A stretch of 64,000 nt of DNA from Zerene cesonia (taxonomy: Eukaryota > Arthropoda > Insecta > Lepidoptera > Pieridae), in the NCBI RefSeq assembly GCF_012273895.1, contig NC_052114.1, positions 5,004,565-5,068,564 of the forward strand, written 5' to 3'. Of the stretch, positions 13,301 to 22,806 are shown one piece after another. The notes under the pieces are model-generated. The model did not search any database. It was not told the DNA's origin and worked only from the letters and a program-made list of their open reading frames with translations. How positions within the stretch are numbered: the stretch's first letter is position 1; each line of letters starts with the position of its first letter. A program made the position numbers and the translations under genes.

Positions 13301-14227
13301 TTTATAACCAAGTTTAAAAAATAATAAACTAAATAACATTAATATTTAAGAACCGAAAGAAATAAATAAAATATAACTAAACTGATTTTGTAAATGAAAG
13401 CACAGAATTTGTGTACACATGCCAAATAAAGAGAAATTTTAAGTTAATCTTATAGTCATACAGTTATGATTAGCTATGAACTATTTCGTTTTATAAACAT
13501 ACATGTTGTGGACGCTGGGAAGATGACTGTTGCATCAATGATGCATCAATAATCTGTGGGGCTTGTTGCAACACAACCTGAGCGTCTACAGGTAAATTAG
13601 AAGTGTAGTACACCTAAAATAAATGTAACTTACAGACACTACTCTTAACCATTAACTTTACAATGTGCGTTGACCTGTTTCATTTATTACTTTACGCAAT
13701 ACTATTTACTATTTGTTCTTTTGTATGATAGCATATTTGTTACATAAATAACACACACTTACCTGATGTCTAAGCAATGTCTGTTGTTGATGTGTCTGTT
13801 GGGACTGTTGCTGTGATTGCTGTTGTTGAAAGTCAGGTCGGTTAGGTGGTGGTGGTGGAGGTTGGTCATGCCTAATGATGTATTGTTGTTGATATTGTAA
13901 ACCATCTCCAACAACTAATTGAGGCTGAACTTGAACACCTTCACTAACTATAATATCATTTGGTTGATCTGCTTGTTGGACTACAACCTTTCAATAAACA
14001 CAAGTTTTGTCAATTAGTTTTCTCATGGCTCACTTGATTTGAAATAATTTCACTGTATAATAAATGTGTACATACTTGCTGTGGAGCATACTGCTGATCA
14101 TCTTGATTAACTACTATTCTGCCATCTAAACATATATTAGGGCAGTATCTTTGTAAATCTTCTAAAGTCAATGAATGTCCTTGGCCAACAGCTATTTGAT
14201 AATATTGAGCCATGGCAAACAATTACC
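1..14227 (-). CDS. Glutamine-rich zinc-finger/SIM protein, probable SENP6/7-like SUMO protease (5' part, partial)
   Basis: Seventeen exons join in one open frame from the ATG at 14213-14211. Exons, in order: 14076-14213, 13763-13987, 13503-13613, 12022-12153, 11491-11706, 10634-10816, 3437-3568, 2654-3357, 2464-2538, 2241-2338, 1661-1806, 1362-1484, 1189-1291, 838-949, 508-612, 364-430, 1-120. All introns are GT-AG. The 930 residues hold several polyglutamine runs, a polyproline run near residues 178-197, and a CX2C-X9-CX2C finger at about 818-834 (CKSCGYTGFDFSRCQRC), split by an intron. A hydrophobic-acidic stretch PVILTLSSDEED at about 912-923 looks like a SUMO-interacting motif. The finger plus SIM, and my memory of similar insect proteins, point to the SENP6/7 (Ulp2, fly velo) family, which trims poly-SUMO chains in the nucleus. 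The C48 catalytic domain is not in the window, so the family name is inference; the gene model itself is firm. A further exon is probably missing because of misassembly (6838-6984). Confidence 0.8.
3836..4560 (+). repeat. 0.7-kb dispersed repeat, left copy
   Basis: It starts at TAGTCCAAGAAAATGGG, ends at CAATGGGCCTCTGT, and is nearly identical to 7365-8027. This copy alone carries an extra segment with a (TA)n run at 4327-4360 followed by a T run. It encodes no convincing protein. I see no target-site duplication or recognisable termini, so the class is unknown; a non-autonomous transposon is likely. Confidence 0.85.
4327..4360. repeat. (TA)n microsatellite
   Basis: An uninterrupted TA dinucleotide run inside the left copy of the 0.7-kb repeat. 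It is absent from the right copy, so it arose after the copies separated. Confidence 0.9.
4727..4774 (+). repeat. LTR-start-like A-rich segment
   Basis: A block beginning TGTTAAAAGTAAAAAAAAA and ending AAATAAAATAAAACGAC matches, apart from a small length difference, the reverse complement of 8225-8263. That is where the 3' LTR of the BEL/Pao fragment appears to begin. The sequences diverge after CGAC and the block is low-complexity, so homology is only suggested. Confidence 0.35.
4834..5833. other. Assembly gap (1000 N)
   Basis: Exactly 1000 N, a standard placeholder of unknown true size. Open frames that cross it are artefacts of N being translated as X. Confidence 0.99.
5856..6221. mobile_element. 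hAT-like MITE, 366 bp, with 8-bp target-site duplication
   Basis: The element starts TAGGGGTGCATCC and its other end, reverse-complemented, starts TAGTGATGCATCG, giving imperfect terminal inverted repeats. Both sides carry the 8-base duplication ATAATAAC (5848-5855 and 6222-6229), typical of hAT insertions. The subterminal DNA is rich in short CGATA/TATCGG repeats. There is no transposase frame, so it is non-autonomous. Its left end with flank reappears inverted at 10160-10236. Confidence 0.8.
6838..6984 (+). CDS. GC-rich coding exon, probably a misoriented exon of the glutamine-rich gene
   Basis: A block of very high GC in AT-rich DNA has one open frame, tandem acceptors (TAG at 6837, CAG at 6843) and tandem donors (GT at 6979 and at 6985). 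Every combination gives a length divisible by three and phase 0 at both ends. The 47-49 residues are rich in Pro, Ala, Arg and Ser, with a short QQ near the end. The flanking exons of the minus-strand gene (10634-10816 and 3437-3568) also meet at phase 0. If the contig 5834-9159 is flipped, this exon falls on the correct strand, in the correct intron and in frame. Alternatively it could belong to an unrelated gene or a retrocopy fragment. Confidence 0.6.
7167..7209. repeat. Perfect 18-bp hairpin with 7-nt loop
   Basis: Arms 7167-7184 and 7192-7209 are exact reverse complements (GAGACTTGAGGAAGGCCA), separated by GCCTCTG. It lies just upstream of the right copy of the 0.7-kb repeat. It may be the tip of a foldback repeat; no gene is visible. 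Confidence 0.85.
7365..8027 (+). repeat. 0.7-kb dispersed repeat, right copy
   Basis: Nearly identical to 3836-4560 but lacking the TA-rich insertion. As assembled the two copies are direct repeats. If the contig 5834-9159 is flipped they become inverted and flank the BEL/Pao material. Confidence 0.85.
8031..8263 (-). repeat. Probable 3' LTR of the BEL/Pao fragment
   Basis: On the minus strand it begins TGTTAAAAG directly after the polypurine tract and ends near ACACAGACA, next to the 0.7-kb repeat, giving TG...CA termini and about 230 bp. No complete second LTR is available for comparison, so the right boundary is a guess. Confidence 0.4.
8264..9159 (-). mobile_element. BEL/Pao LTR retrotransposon, broken integrase end
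   Basis: Read on the minus strand, translation gives BEL/Pao-type integrase features: an RNase-H-like core segment ending near 8937 in a (D)CGTNF-type motif where the family has DNGTNF, then a typical C-terminal integrase region, then the basic tail before the LTR. A stop codon directly follows the GTNF motif, and the core is spread over two frames, so the copy is inactive. The purine-rich tract at 8264-8275 (GGCGGGCGGAAA on the minus strand) precedes the probable 3' LTR. The upstream gag-pol portion is lost in the gap. Confidence 0.75.
9160..10159. other. Assembly gap (1000 N), probably not real
   Basis: Exactly 1000 N. The 77 bases to its right are the reverse complement of the 77 bases right of the first gap. 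If the contig between the gaps is flipped, these ends overlap perfectly and this gap vanishes. Confidence 0.97.
10160..10236 (-). repeat. 77-bp inverted duplicate of 5834-5910 at the gap edge
   Basis: A perfect reverse complement of the first 77 bases after the first gap. It covers the MITE end, its target-site duplication and 14 bases of flank beyond the duplication. Because unique flank is included, this is best explained as a contig-end overlap and not as a second insertion. Confidence 0.9.
10817..11490 (-). other. Intron containing a GC-richer block
   Basis: The intron lies between the exons at 11491-11706 and 10634-10816. The part 11050-11345 is richer in GC and CpG than its surroundings (CGTACGCGCATTACGC, GGCGCGCTCGCCCCGCCC) and has no open frame. 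It could be an internal promoter, an enhancer or an old repeat. I cannot distinguish these. Confidence 0.3.
12154..13502 (-). other. AT-rich intron, nothing recognised
   Basis: The intron between exons 4 and 3 of the glutamine-rich gene is AT-rich throughout, with no repeat boundary, RNA gene or coding signal that I can support. Confidence 0.5.
14214..14227 (-). other. 5' UTR stub and splice acceptor before the start codon of the glutamine-rich gene
   Basis: Read on the minus strand, a TTTTCAG acceptor ends at 14228. Only 14 bases of leader precede the ATG at 14213-14211. The promoter and first non-coding exon should therefore lie further right, between about 14300 and 15000. An in-frame TTG nine bases upstream is not needed as a start. 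Confidence 0.5.
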
Positions 14228-17200
14228 CTGAAAATTATTATTATTCTGTATTTATAAAGTATTTATTGATTTAAAAACGTAAAACATTACTGAAATCACG
14301 TTATCTGAACGTACAGATCTGTAAAATAGTTTGAATTTGAATGATGAATATAAGTGAGACACGATCAAACTTATTGACGTAATTATTTCACAAATTATTA
14401 TCATTGTTTACGAAATCAATAAACATAGAAAGATTTCTATATATTACTTAGTTAAGCTTTTAAACACTAAATTGCATTATGATAATTGAAGTTCTGACGA
14501 GCAACTGTTTCTTTGACAGATCTCATATACACCCTGAACCTACGTACAACAAGTAACAACAGCAGAATTGACTCCGTGGAGCAAGTAAACATTTTAACTA
14601 TGGCGACGAATATTACTTCACTTTTCGATATTTGATATATTTGTCAAAACACTATCAACATTATACAGCGATATACTCTTCATTTATTTAGAATAACACC
14701 TTTAAAAACGCACTAATCATGAAAATGAATGGCTTCGATTCTTATACTCCAACCTAAATAAGCTCCAACTGAATTGTTTATCACCGCACTACGCTTATGT
14801 TTCATTTCTGTCTTACCAATTTTTACTGAGGACATTTTAAATGCCATACATTTACGATAAAAGTTAACTTTTAACATCAAAATGTAAAAAAATTAACTCA
14901 AACGCCAAACCTAGAAGCAATTTACATTATGGCGTGTGTGTCACTTTGAACAAATGTATTATTTTTTTTTGAAAATGTTGCCTGATACTTTTCAGCATAT
15001 AAAATTTATAAAGTGGTACTACTAAACAACATATGTGTGTATAGTATGAGAACTTCTTAACACTTTGCTGAATTAAGTCATTTAAATTCAGTCTTTTCGT
15101 TCAATTCAGTCGTCAATATAATTAATATGATAATACTTTTCGAACATTTAATATTGTTTCTAAAAGTAAAACGACTAAAGTTTTATAGTTATACAAACTA
15201 CAATGTTAAAAAATTCTCAATATAGATATACAAACTTAAGTTTAATGTAATATTATATGCTTTCATGTAGTATTCTTGTACATGTTATATGTTTTACTAT
15301 AAGCGGGCAACCATGAAGGTGGTTGTCGGCACAGATTAAGAACTACAATACATAGTTGACAGTAAAATGATGATAAACGAGCACTACTAACTAATCATTT
15401 GTACTAAATATTGGCAGAGGCAGCCAGTATAGCTCACTTTTAAGGAATAAACGATAAAAAAGAAGTAAGAATGGGTTCATTTTCTCACAACTTACATTTA
15501 CGATACAAAATAAAATCAGTACATTTAACTTCAGCAATAAATTGTGTGCTTAAATTAGGTATGAATTGATTTTATTAAGGTAAGGCAATCCTTATCCTTC
15601 ATCAATATGAAGAAAATAACAAATCAAATGGGAAAGATGACCGAAAGAAAACGCGCCACTCAAAGGAATAGAATTTAGAGAGTTTCACTTTGATACTGAA
15701 GGATGTTATACTCCCATACTCATGGTGTTTTTCTTTTTTTTTTTTATGTCACAGTCGGCAATGGAGCTAGTGGGACGCCTGATAGTAAGCGCTACCACCG
15801 CCCATGAACATTTGGAGAGGCATAAGGTCCATTGCAGACCTTACGCCTCTACAAATGGATTGCCGACTTTAAACTGAAGGGAAGGGATTAAGAAAGGATT
15901 GGCGAGAGGAATAAAGGAAAGGACTGGGAAGGGTAAGGAAAAGGATACGGGCTTCCGGCTCCCCCACTCACTGAACGAAACACAGCAGAATGCTATTTCA
16001 CGCCGGTCTTCTGTGGGGGTGTGGTACTTCCCCGGTGCGAACTGGCCCAATTCGTGCCGAAGCGTGCTCGACTACCACAATAAAATGTGTTGTCGTAACT
16101 TTGGGAGTGGAACACGCTTCGGTACAACAACTTGTACCGAAGCGTGGCCAGTTTGAACCAGAGAAAGTACCACACCCTCATAGAAAATCGACATGAAATA
16201 ATGGCATGCCACTATGTTTGGTTTGGTGAGTGGAACCGGAGACCCAGGACCCTTTTCCTCACCGTTCTCAGTCCATTTCTATTGTCAATACTTTCCTTAT
16301 CCTTTATCTTTTAAAAGCACGCAACGCGTTTGTTGCGACCTTATTCCTGGAAATATTCTTGGGTGGTAGTAATCACTTACCATTAGGCAAACTGACAGCG
16401 CATTTGCGCGCAATTACATTAAAAATAACGTAATATTATACTATACTAGTACATTATGAATACATGAACAAAGATATTATTGATGTTTCATAACACATAT
16501 TATAATTATTTAAGGGTAAACGGCATTTCCAAATATGTAACGCCATGTCAAGAAAATATCGTTGCATCTTCTGTGGCGATTTGGAACATATCCATGCAAC
16601 TTAGATTTGTCGAAGCGAATCCATTTTTACGAAGCTTAATGGTTGAACATAAAGTATGTTACAGTAAAATACTTCTTATATTCGTAGAGTAAAAAGTATA
16701 GCGGATTTTACTGCAACGCAGATTATTTAATACATCACAGTTAATGAGAAATTTTTAAAGAATAGAAAAAATTATCATGAGGCGATTCCGAAACCGCGTA
16801 AAACGCTTAGTCTCTCCGCCACCGATTATCCTGCCTCAGCAATCGAATTTCTTCTAATATAGATAATGTTCCTACTTTGTGTTCCTTTTTTGTGTCATTG
16901 TTGAATTTCAGTTCATAATTAAACAAAATTTGTCCATTTGTTTTAAATTTTTGACAGTTTGTCTACATTTTATTTAAAGAATTTATTTTGTTTTTCTCTA
17001 CTATTTGATCATAGCTTACCAACTGTAAAATCAAATGACTTGTATCTATAAGTACAACTTGTGAAAAATCAAACTAATCAGATATCATACATTCTGTCTG
17101 AATTCTGAATTCTGATTAGAGAATAGCGAATTGAGGTTTTTGAGGTCTATATTTGCAGTTGCGATTAAATTTGTTTGGTTAATTTCTAAATACTTATTAA

Positions 17201-17359
17201 TTCAGTCCAGTAAACGATAAATTCATATTCAATATAAATATAACGGATACCTGCTCCTTTTGTGCTATTTTATGATCATTCATTAGGCGATATATTCATA
17301 ATTTTATTTGTTCCTATTTGATGACATTTTGTGGCTGTCTTTAAAACATTGCTGTGCAA
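14228..17359. other. Divergent spacer between the glutamine-rich gene and the CCDC6 gene
   Basis: About 3.1 kb separates the two start codons, which face away from each other. It should contain both promoters and the non-coding first exons. No TATA box or initiator could be assigned with confidence. The only clear structure is the head-to-head repeat at 15745-16420. Confidence 0.5.
15745..16420. repeat. Head-to-head inverted pair of a dispersed repeat
   Basis: The left half carries the motif 'GGTGTGGTACTTCCCCGG' and the right half carries the same motifs reverse-complemented, including the terminal 'GGGTGGTAGTAATCACTTACCATTAGGC' block written here in two parts: GGGTGGTAGTAATCAC and TTACCATTAGGC. 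The whole is a large imperfect palindrome. Near its centre is a perfect 15-bp hairpin (16113-16127 with 16132-16146, CACGCTTCGGTACAA). Related fragments lie at 25735-25935, 26608-26655 and 55598-55680. Its small open frames match nothing I know. Confidence 0.75.
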
Positions 17360-20300
17360 ATGGATGATATAGTGATTTCACCAGGTAAATTATATATTTA
17401 TAGAGCGTATTAGGGTATTTAATGTGGGTTTTCATAAATTGTAAGCTTGGTTTTAGGACACAAAATGGGCGATTCCGCCTCAGAGAGTGATTCGAGTTCT
17501 CTAGACGGCGGAGCAATGTTACCCACCAGCACAGTCTCTAGAGACCAATTGCAAAAAAGAATTGAATCTTTACAGCAGCAAAATAGGTAAAGTTTTAAAT
17601 ATTCAATGCACTTAGACATCAATATTTTTTTGAACTATATGGCCCTTTAAATGATGCAACTTTCTTGTCTGTTACTTTAAATAATATTGAAAAAACAAAT
17701 GACTGGTATCATGTGATAACATAATATTTTATAAGACACATTTTCTATAAAAATATTGTTGGAATGCTGCTATTTTCTTTTCGATGTAATGGATATTATT
17801 TTAGTGCAATAGAATTGACTTTCATGAATTGCAAACAGCTGCTTATTTACAGATACCAGTTGAAAATTAAATACAATTATTGGATTAAAATCTTTCAATA
17901 AATTATTGCAAGAGTGTTGTTTCCAAAAATATAAAGTCAGTTGCCCACAATTTTGTTGATGTGTCTATAAATAAATGAGTACAATTAAGATTCTGTTTAA
18001 AGCAAGCTCATTGTCACTCATTTCATTCTTTTGTAATCCTATTTAAAAGGCATATGTGATATAATAGAGATGTTCGAAAATTCAATCTATAGGGTTAAAA
18101 TGCCTTTTGATTTACATATGCGGTTTCTTACAAAATCATAAAACCAAATTATTAAATGAAAAAAGATTTATGAGACCACAATTAAAGTAAAGCAAAACAT
18201 AATTAATATTACATTTATAATAGGCTGTATGTGTGTTGTGGCACCAGTAAGGCTCTAGGTCTAGTATAATGTTGCAGAGCAAGCTCCACAACTTTCATAA
18301 TTGAAGTTGAATTATGAGCCTCCATAGTCTTTGGGAAAATTGTTACTTTAAGGCATTTAAGTGATTCCCTAAGGACCTGAAGACATTCCAGTTTTCTAAA
18401 ATGCTTTTGTGTAATTTTCACAGTCATTACTAACATGAGTTATGATGAAAAAAAGAATTGGTATTATATTTAGAATACTCCGTAGTTATAGCTAGTTTTA
18501 GATATACAAAACGAATGAACTGAAGAAAAATTGTGAAACTGTAAATGCCAACTATTACATATTTTAATAAAAGTTCCTTGAAGCTCCTAAATCGGCCCCA
18601 TTGCAAAATATAGACTTATAACTATGAAAAAACTTTTTGCTAGGTTATTCTTAAAATGAAGTTGAATACATTATTTTTCTTTATATAATTTCAGAGTTCT
18701 TAAGGTTGAACTTGATACATACAAACTGAGAGTGAAAGCATTACAGGAAGAAAATCGTGCATTAAGGAAGGCATCAGTATCCATAGTAAGTTTCTTTTTC
18801 TAATCATAAAGAATACTAAGTATCAGTTGAGTGTCTAATTTTTATCTAATTGTAATTTAATACTCAAATTTTTTTTTTAAAGATTTTACATATATTGAAT
18901 GATACATTTTTTAGTTTATTATAAGTATGTATGACAATTTAAATATATAATTATATTTATTATTTAGCAAGCAAAAGCAGAACAAGAGAAAGAGTATATT
19001 TCCAATACCCTACTAAAAAAAATTCAAGCATTGAAGAAGGAAAAGGAGACTCTTGCTCATCATTATGAAAGGGAAGAGGAGTGCTTAACAAATGACTTGT
19101 CTAGGAAGTTGAATCAGGTGAATTATACTATAATTTGTTTTTTTTTGAACTGAACTGATTTTGTGCATTTGAATAGATTTTAAAAAATGACCCTTAGCAC
19201 ATATTCTATGTGAGAGGCAATGAAAGCTATGTATAAGTCAAAATATGTGCATAGTTCTAGTTTAATAATCTGCAGTCTTCAATGTTGCATATTATTCACT
19301 TCTTTTTATTTAAAACGATAAACTTACACCTAGTTATTAAATTTTTCATAGTTTAAAAAACATCTATTTTGCTGGTAATCCCAAATCACTTACTATTTTT
19401 GTGTAAAAATTAATTGATAATTTTGTAAGTTCAATATATTAACAGACATTAGAATAATTAGAAATTATGAAATTGTGATGTGAAAAAAAGGGTATTTGGG
19501 AATGGCATAAAGCTATACCGGCTTAAATCCTATGGTCTGTACTATGGTGATAATATAAATCAAATATGTCTTACACACTCACAGTTAGATATATTTTTTT
19601 ATCTTTGATACTCTTCGCCTTTTATATTTATGAAATAAACTTTTTATTATTTGTCGCAGCTGCACCAAGAAAAATGTCGCTTGGAAGAAACATTGGAACA
19701 AGAGCAGGAATGCTTAGTTAATAAATTAATGAGAAAAATCGAAAAACTTGAAGCTGAAACTCTTGCAAAGCAAACAAATTTAGAAAAACTCAGAAGAGAA
19801 AAGGTGAATTTAAGATGTGTTTTTTCTATAATATAACTTCTTTTTGTTTCCTTCAATTACTACAATCTTTGAGGGACATTCAGCTCATGCTTTCGCTGGC
19901 GCGCTCGCCTTTGTCACATCCCAATTGTAAAAATATAATAAATCATTATTAATGGGCTGAAAATTATAAAAATAGTTTTTCAAATATCTTCAAAATGTTA
20001 TAACTTAACCACCAGTTATGAATATTTCTACCTTGAGTTATGTTATGTAAATCTCATTTTAATTTGCAAAATAGGTTGAGTTGGAGAATACTTTAGAACA
20101 AGAACAAGAGGCGTTAGTGAACAGGCTATGGAAGAGAATGGATAAGCTAGAAGCTGAAAAACGTTCCTTACAGATAAGGCTTGACCAACCTGTGTCAGAT
20201 CCCGCTAGTCCAAGGTAATATACTATCTTACCTTTCGGTTTTATACTTAAATGTAGGTGTATTATTAATAAAAAAATTATAGTGGTTGTATATATTATTA

Positions 20301-22477
20301 TAAAAGAGCAACTACAGAGGTTCTGGCTGGCTTGTCTCTTAGAAACTGCTATCCGAAATGGTGGTAAATGTTAAACATATATTATGATGATATGAAAGTG
20401 CTTCTATAAGAAGTCTTCTTGAATAAATAAATATTGGAGTTTGACTTTGAGTTTATCTGCAATATTAACCGTAATTTGTTTATATCAAAACAGAAATGTG
20501 TAAATTATTTTCTTTATAACAGGCTAGCTTATGTCCGCTGCTTCGCATGTGTTACATTCGGAGCAAAATCCCATTTATGTTATTACATATATAAACGTTC
20601 CTCTAATCACTATCTATTAAAAAAAAACCTCATCAAAATCTGTTGCGTAATTTTTAAGATCTAAGCATACACACACAGAGGGCGGAAATTAACTTCGTTT
20701 GGTACTGTGTAGTGATTTGGTTTTATTATTTTTTTAATGTATTTACTTATAGTATTCTGTTTTGTGTGTATAAAGAACAATATTAATTAGAATAATTTTT
20801 CCATTTCCTGTTAGGGAAATCAGCAATGGTGACACTGCATCAAATCTTAGTAATCACATTCAAACACTACGCTCAGAGGTTGTAAAATTAAGGTAATGAA
20901 TGTTATATTATGATATTTTTGTATGCTTTTTTGTATTTATACTGTGATAATAAAATAGTATTATATAAAAGAGGCGATGCTGCTTCTATTACAATTAACA
21001 AGTAAATCAGAATTGCTTATATGGAAGAAATTAGTGTTTGACTTATTTATAAATTGATAATATATCTTGGTGAAAATGAAACAAGACATTTTGATATTTT
21101 ATGCATTATATCTGATATTTTCGGATTCCCCGATGGAAAATTGTTTAAGAAGAGGTAGCACAATCAGTCAATGTGTTTTTATTGTTTGTTGTGAGATAAT
21201 ACCAATTTACAAGTATCATAAATGATTATATTTTGTCATAAGTTTATTTTTTTTTCAATTTAAGTATCATCAATGTAAATTAACAATTTTTCTTATTTGG
21301 AATAGAAATCAATTGACCGTGTCTCAGAATGAAAACAAAGAAAAAATGCAACGTTTTGCATTAGAAGAGAAACATATCCGGGATGAAAATGTTCGCTTGC
21401 ACCGAAAACTGCAACAGGAGGTTTGTATTTTTCACACTCCTTTTTTAAAGTTCATAACAAAATGGGGAAAGCGAACATTTAAAATTTTTGCTTTATAATT
21501 AAATTATTGTAATGAGTTAATGCATATATTTTTAAGAAATAACTGCATTCTGTGAATAAATTAAATTTATACCTGAACAGGTTGAAAGACGCGAAGCCCT
21601 GTGTAGACATCTCTCTGAAAGTGAATCATCTTTAGAAATGGAAGAGGAAAGGCAATTCAATGAAGCCCTATGTGTAAGTGTTTAAAATACATTTTCTGCA
21701 AACATGAAATGTGATGATGACAAAGCATAGAAATTTTTGACAATATTAGTAGTTTATATATATATATATGGAATCTTGTATTCAAAAACTGTCTTAATAA
21801 TCTCGTATAAATAAATCTGAACACTGAAAAATTGCATAACTTTCTTTCCTATATGCATATTGGATGCATGCATTGCTCACACAGAATAATTTCGGTAGTT
21901 TAGATTTTCTGTGTTTATATTTCGGTTTTGAAGTTGTGTAATTACCGAGCATAGTCTAGCATACTTCGGCATGAATTGGGCTAGCTCCCACCGGGAAAAA
22001 AGGAATTATTCTAGAATTCACAATATCTGTGTATGCAGGCGCGGTCGCGTAGCGTGTCGTCGCCGGGCGGGTCGCGGCCCCTGTCGCCGTACGCGTCGCC
22101 GCTGTTGCCGGGCTCCGGTATGCCGCTGTCCAGACCGGCGCTGCATTTTAACTCGCAGGTTGGTTATCGCAACGTGTATAGTATAAGTATCTACCTAAAC
22201 TTAAAAAAAAATCTGTTGAAAAATAAATTACAAATAAAATATTGCAAATGTAATCGTTATTCAGCAGGCGCGACGTGCTAGCGAGCGGTTTGTGAAGCCG
22301 GCGGTGCCGGGCGCGGGCGGTGCGGGTGGCGCTTGCGGCGCGGGGGGAGTATGCGGCGCGCTGCGGCCGCTCGAGCCGCCGCCCTTCAGCCCCGCGTCCC
22401 CCGCGCCCACCTCCCCCGCGCCCTCGCCCGCTATTACCCAGCCCGCCAGCCCCATGGACACGTCTTCTAAAGATTAG
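17360..22477 (+). CDS. CCDC6: Coiled-coil domain-containing protein 6 (CCDC6) orthologue
   Basis: Eleven exons join in frame: 17360-17384, 17457-17586, 18695-18785, 18968-19117, 19660-19803, 20075-20214, 20815-20892, 21306-21420, 21581-21673, 22039-22158, 22268-22477. The product is 431 residues; human CCDC6 is slightly longer. Recognition rests on near-identical blocks such as LENTLEQEQEALVNRLWKRM, the repeated LEQEQE...VNKLM heptads and LSESESSLEMEEER. Residues about 40-320 form a long coiled coil. The tail is Ser/Pro/Gly-rich, probably disordered, and encoded by GC-rich exons. In vertebrates CCDC6 is a phosphoprotein scaffold linked to DNA-damage signalling; its function in insects is not evident from the sequence. 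The start was chosen at ATG 17360 because its context is good and the short first exon splices in frame to the conserved acidic N-terminus. Confidence 0.95.
20521..20690 (+). mobile_element. LINE-tail fragment in CCDC6 intron 6
   Basis: It starts near GCTAGCTTATGTCCGCTGCTT and ends with ATCAAAATCTGTTGCGTAA...AGATCTAAGCATACA, the degenerate 3' tail shape seen repeatedly in this window and common in lepidopteran introns. It has no coding capacity. Confidence 0.5.
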
Positions 22478-22806
22478 GCAGCAGCATTCAGCGCGTTCGA
22501 ATTTCAAAATTTGCTTTTTCGCCAGCCAGGAACGTGGGCACGTCTTCTAAAGACTACATCGGCAATGAGCGCGTACCAAATTCAGAGTTTGCTTTTTTGC
22601 CAGCCAGTATACAAGCCGGTAACTTGTACTCGTCTTCGAAAAATCAAACAACGTGCGACATGTGTTCTGAAGAATAAACATCAGCACTAAGTGCACACCT
22701 ATTTCAAAATTATTCCTTTCGCCAGCCAGGATAGGTCTTCTAAAGACTACTAGCCCGAACTTGAGTTCGTGTTCTTAATTCAAAATTATCTTTTTCGTTA
22801 AACAGA
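22456..22806 (+). repeat. Degenerate ~80-105-bp tandem repeat spanning the CCDC6 stop codon and 3' UTR
   Basis: Four diverged units can be aligned by two anchors, CGTCTTCTAAAGA and TTTTCGCCAGCCAGGA. They begin near 22456, 22540, 22630 and 22733. The first unit includes the last codons and the stop of CCDC6. The units differ by substitutions and small insertions, so the array is old. Confidence 0.75.

Noticed and set aside
22148..22507. Gly/Arg-rich minus-strand and Arg-rich plus-strand frames over the GC-rich CCDC6 end
   Set aside because: They are shadows of the CCDC6 exons at 22039-22158 and 22268-22477, caused by high GC.
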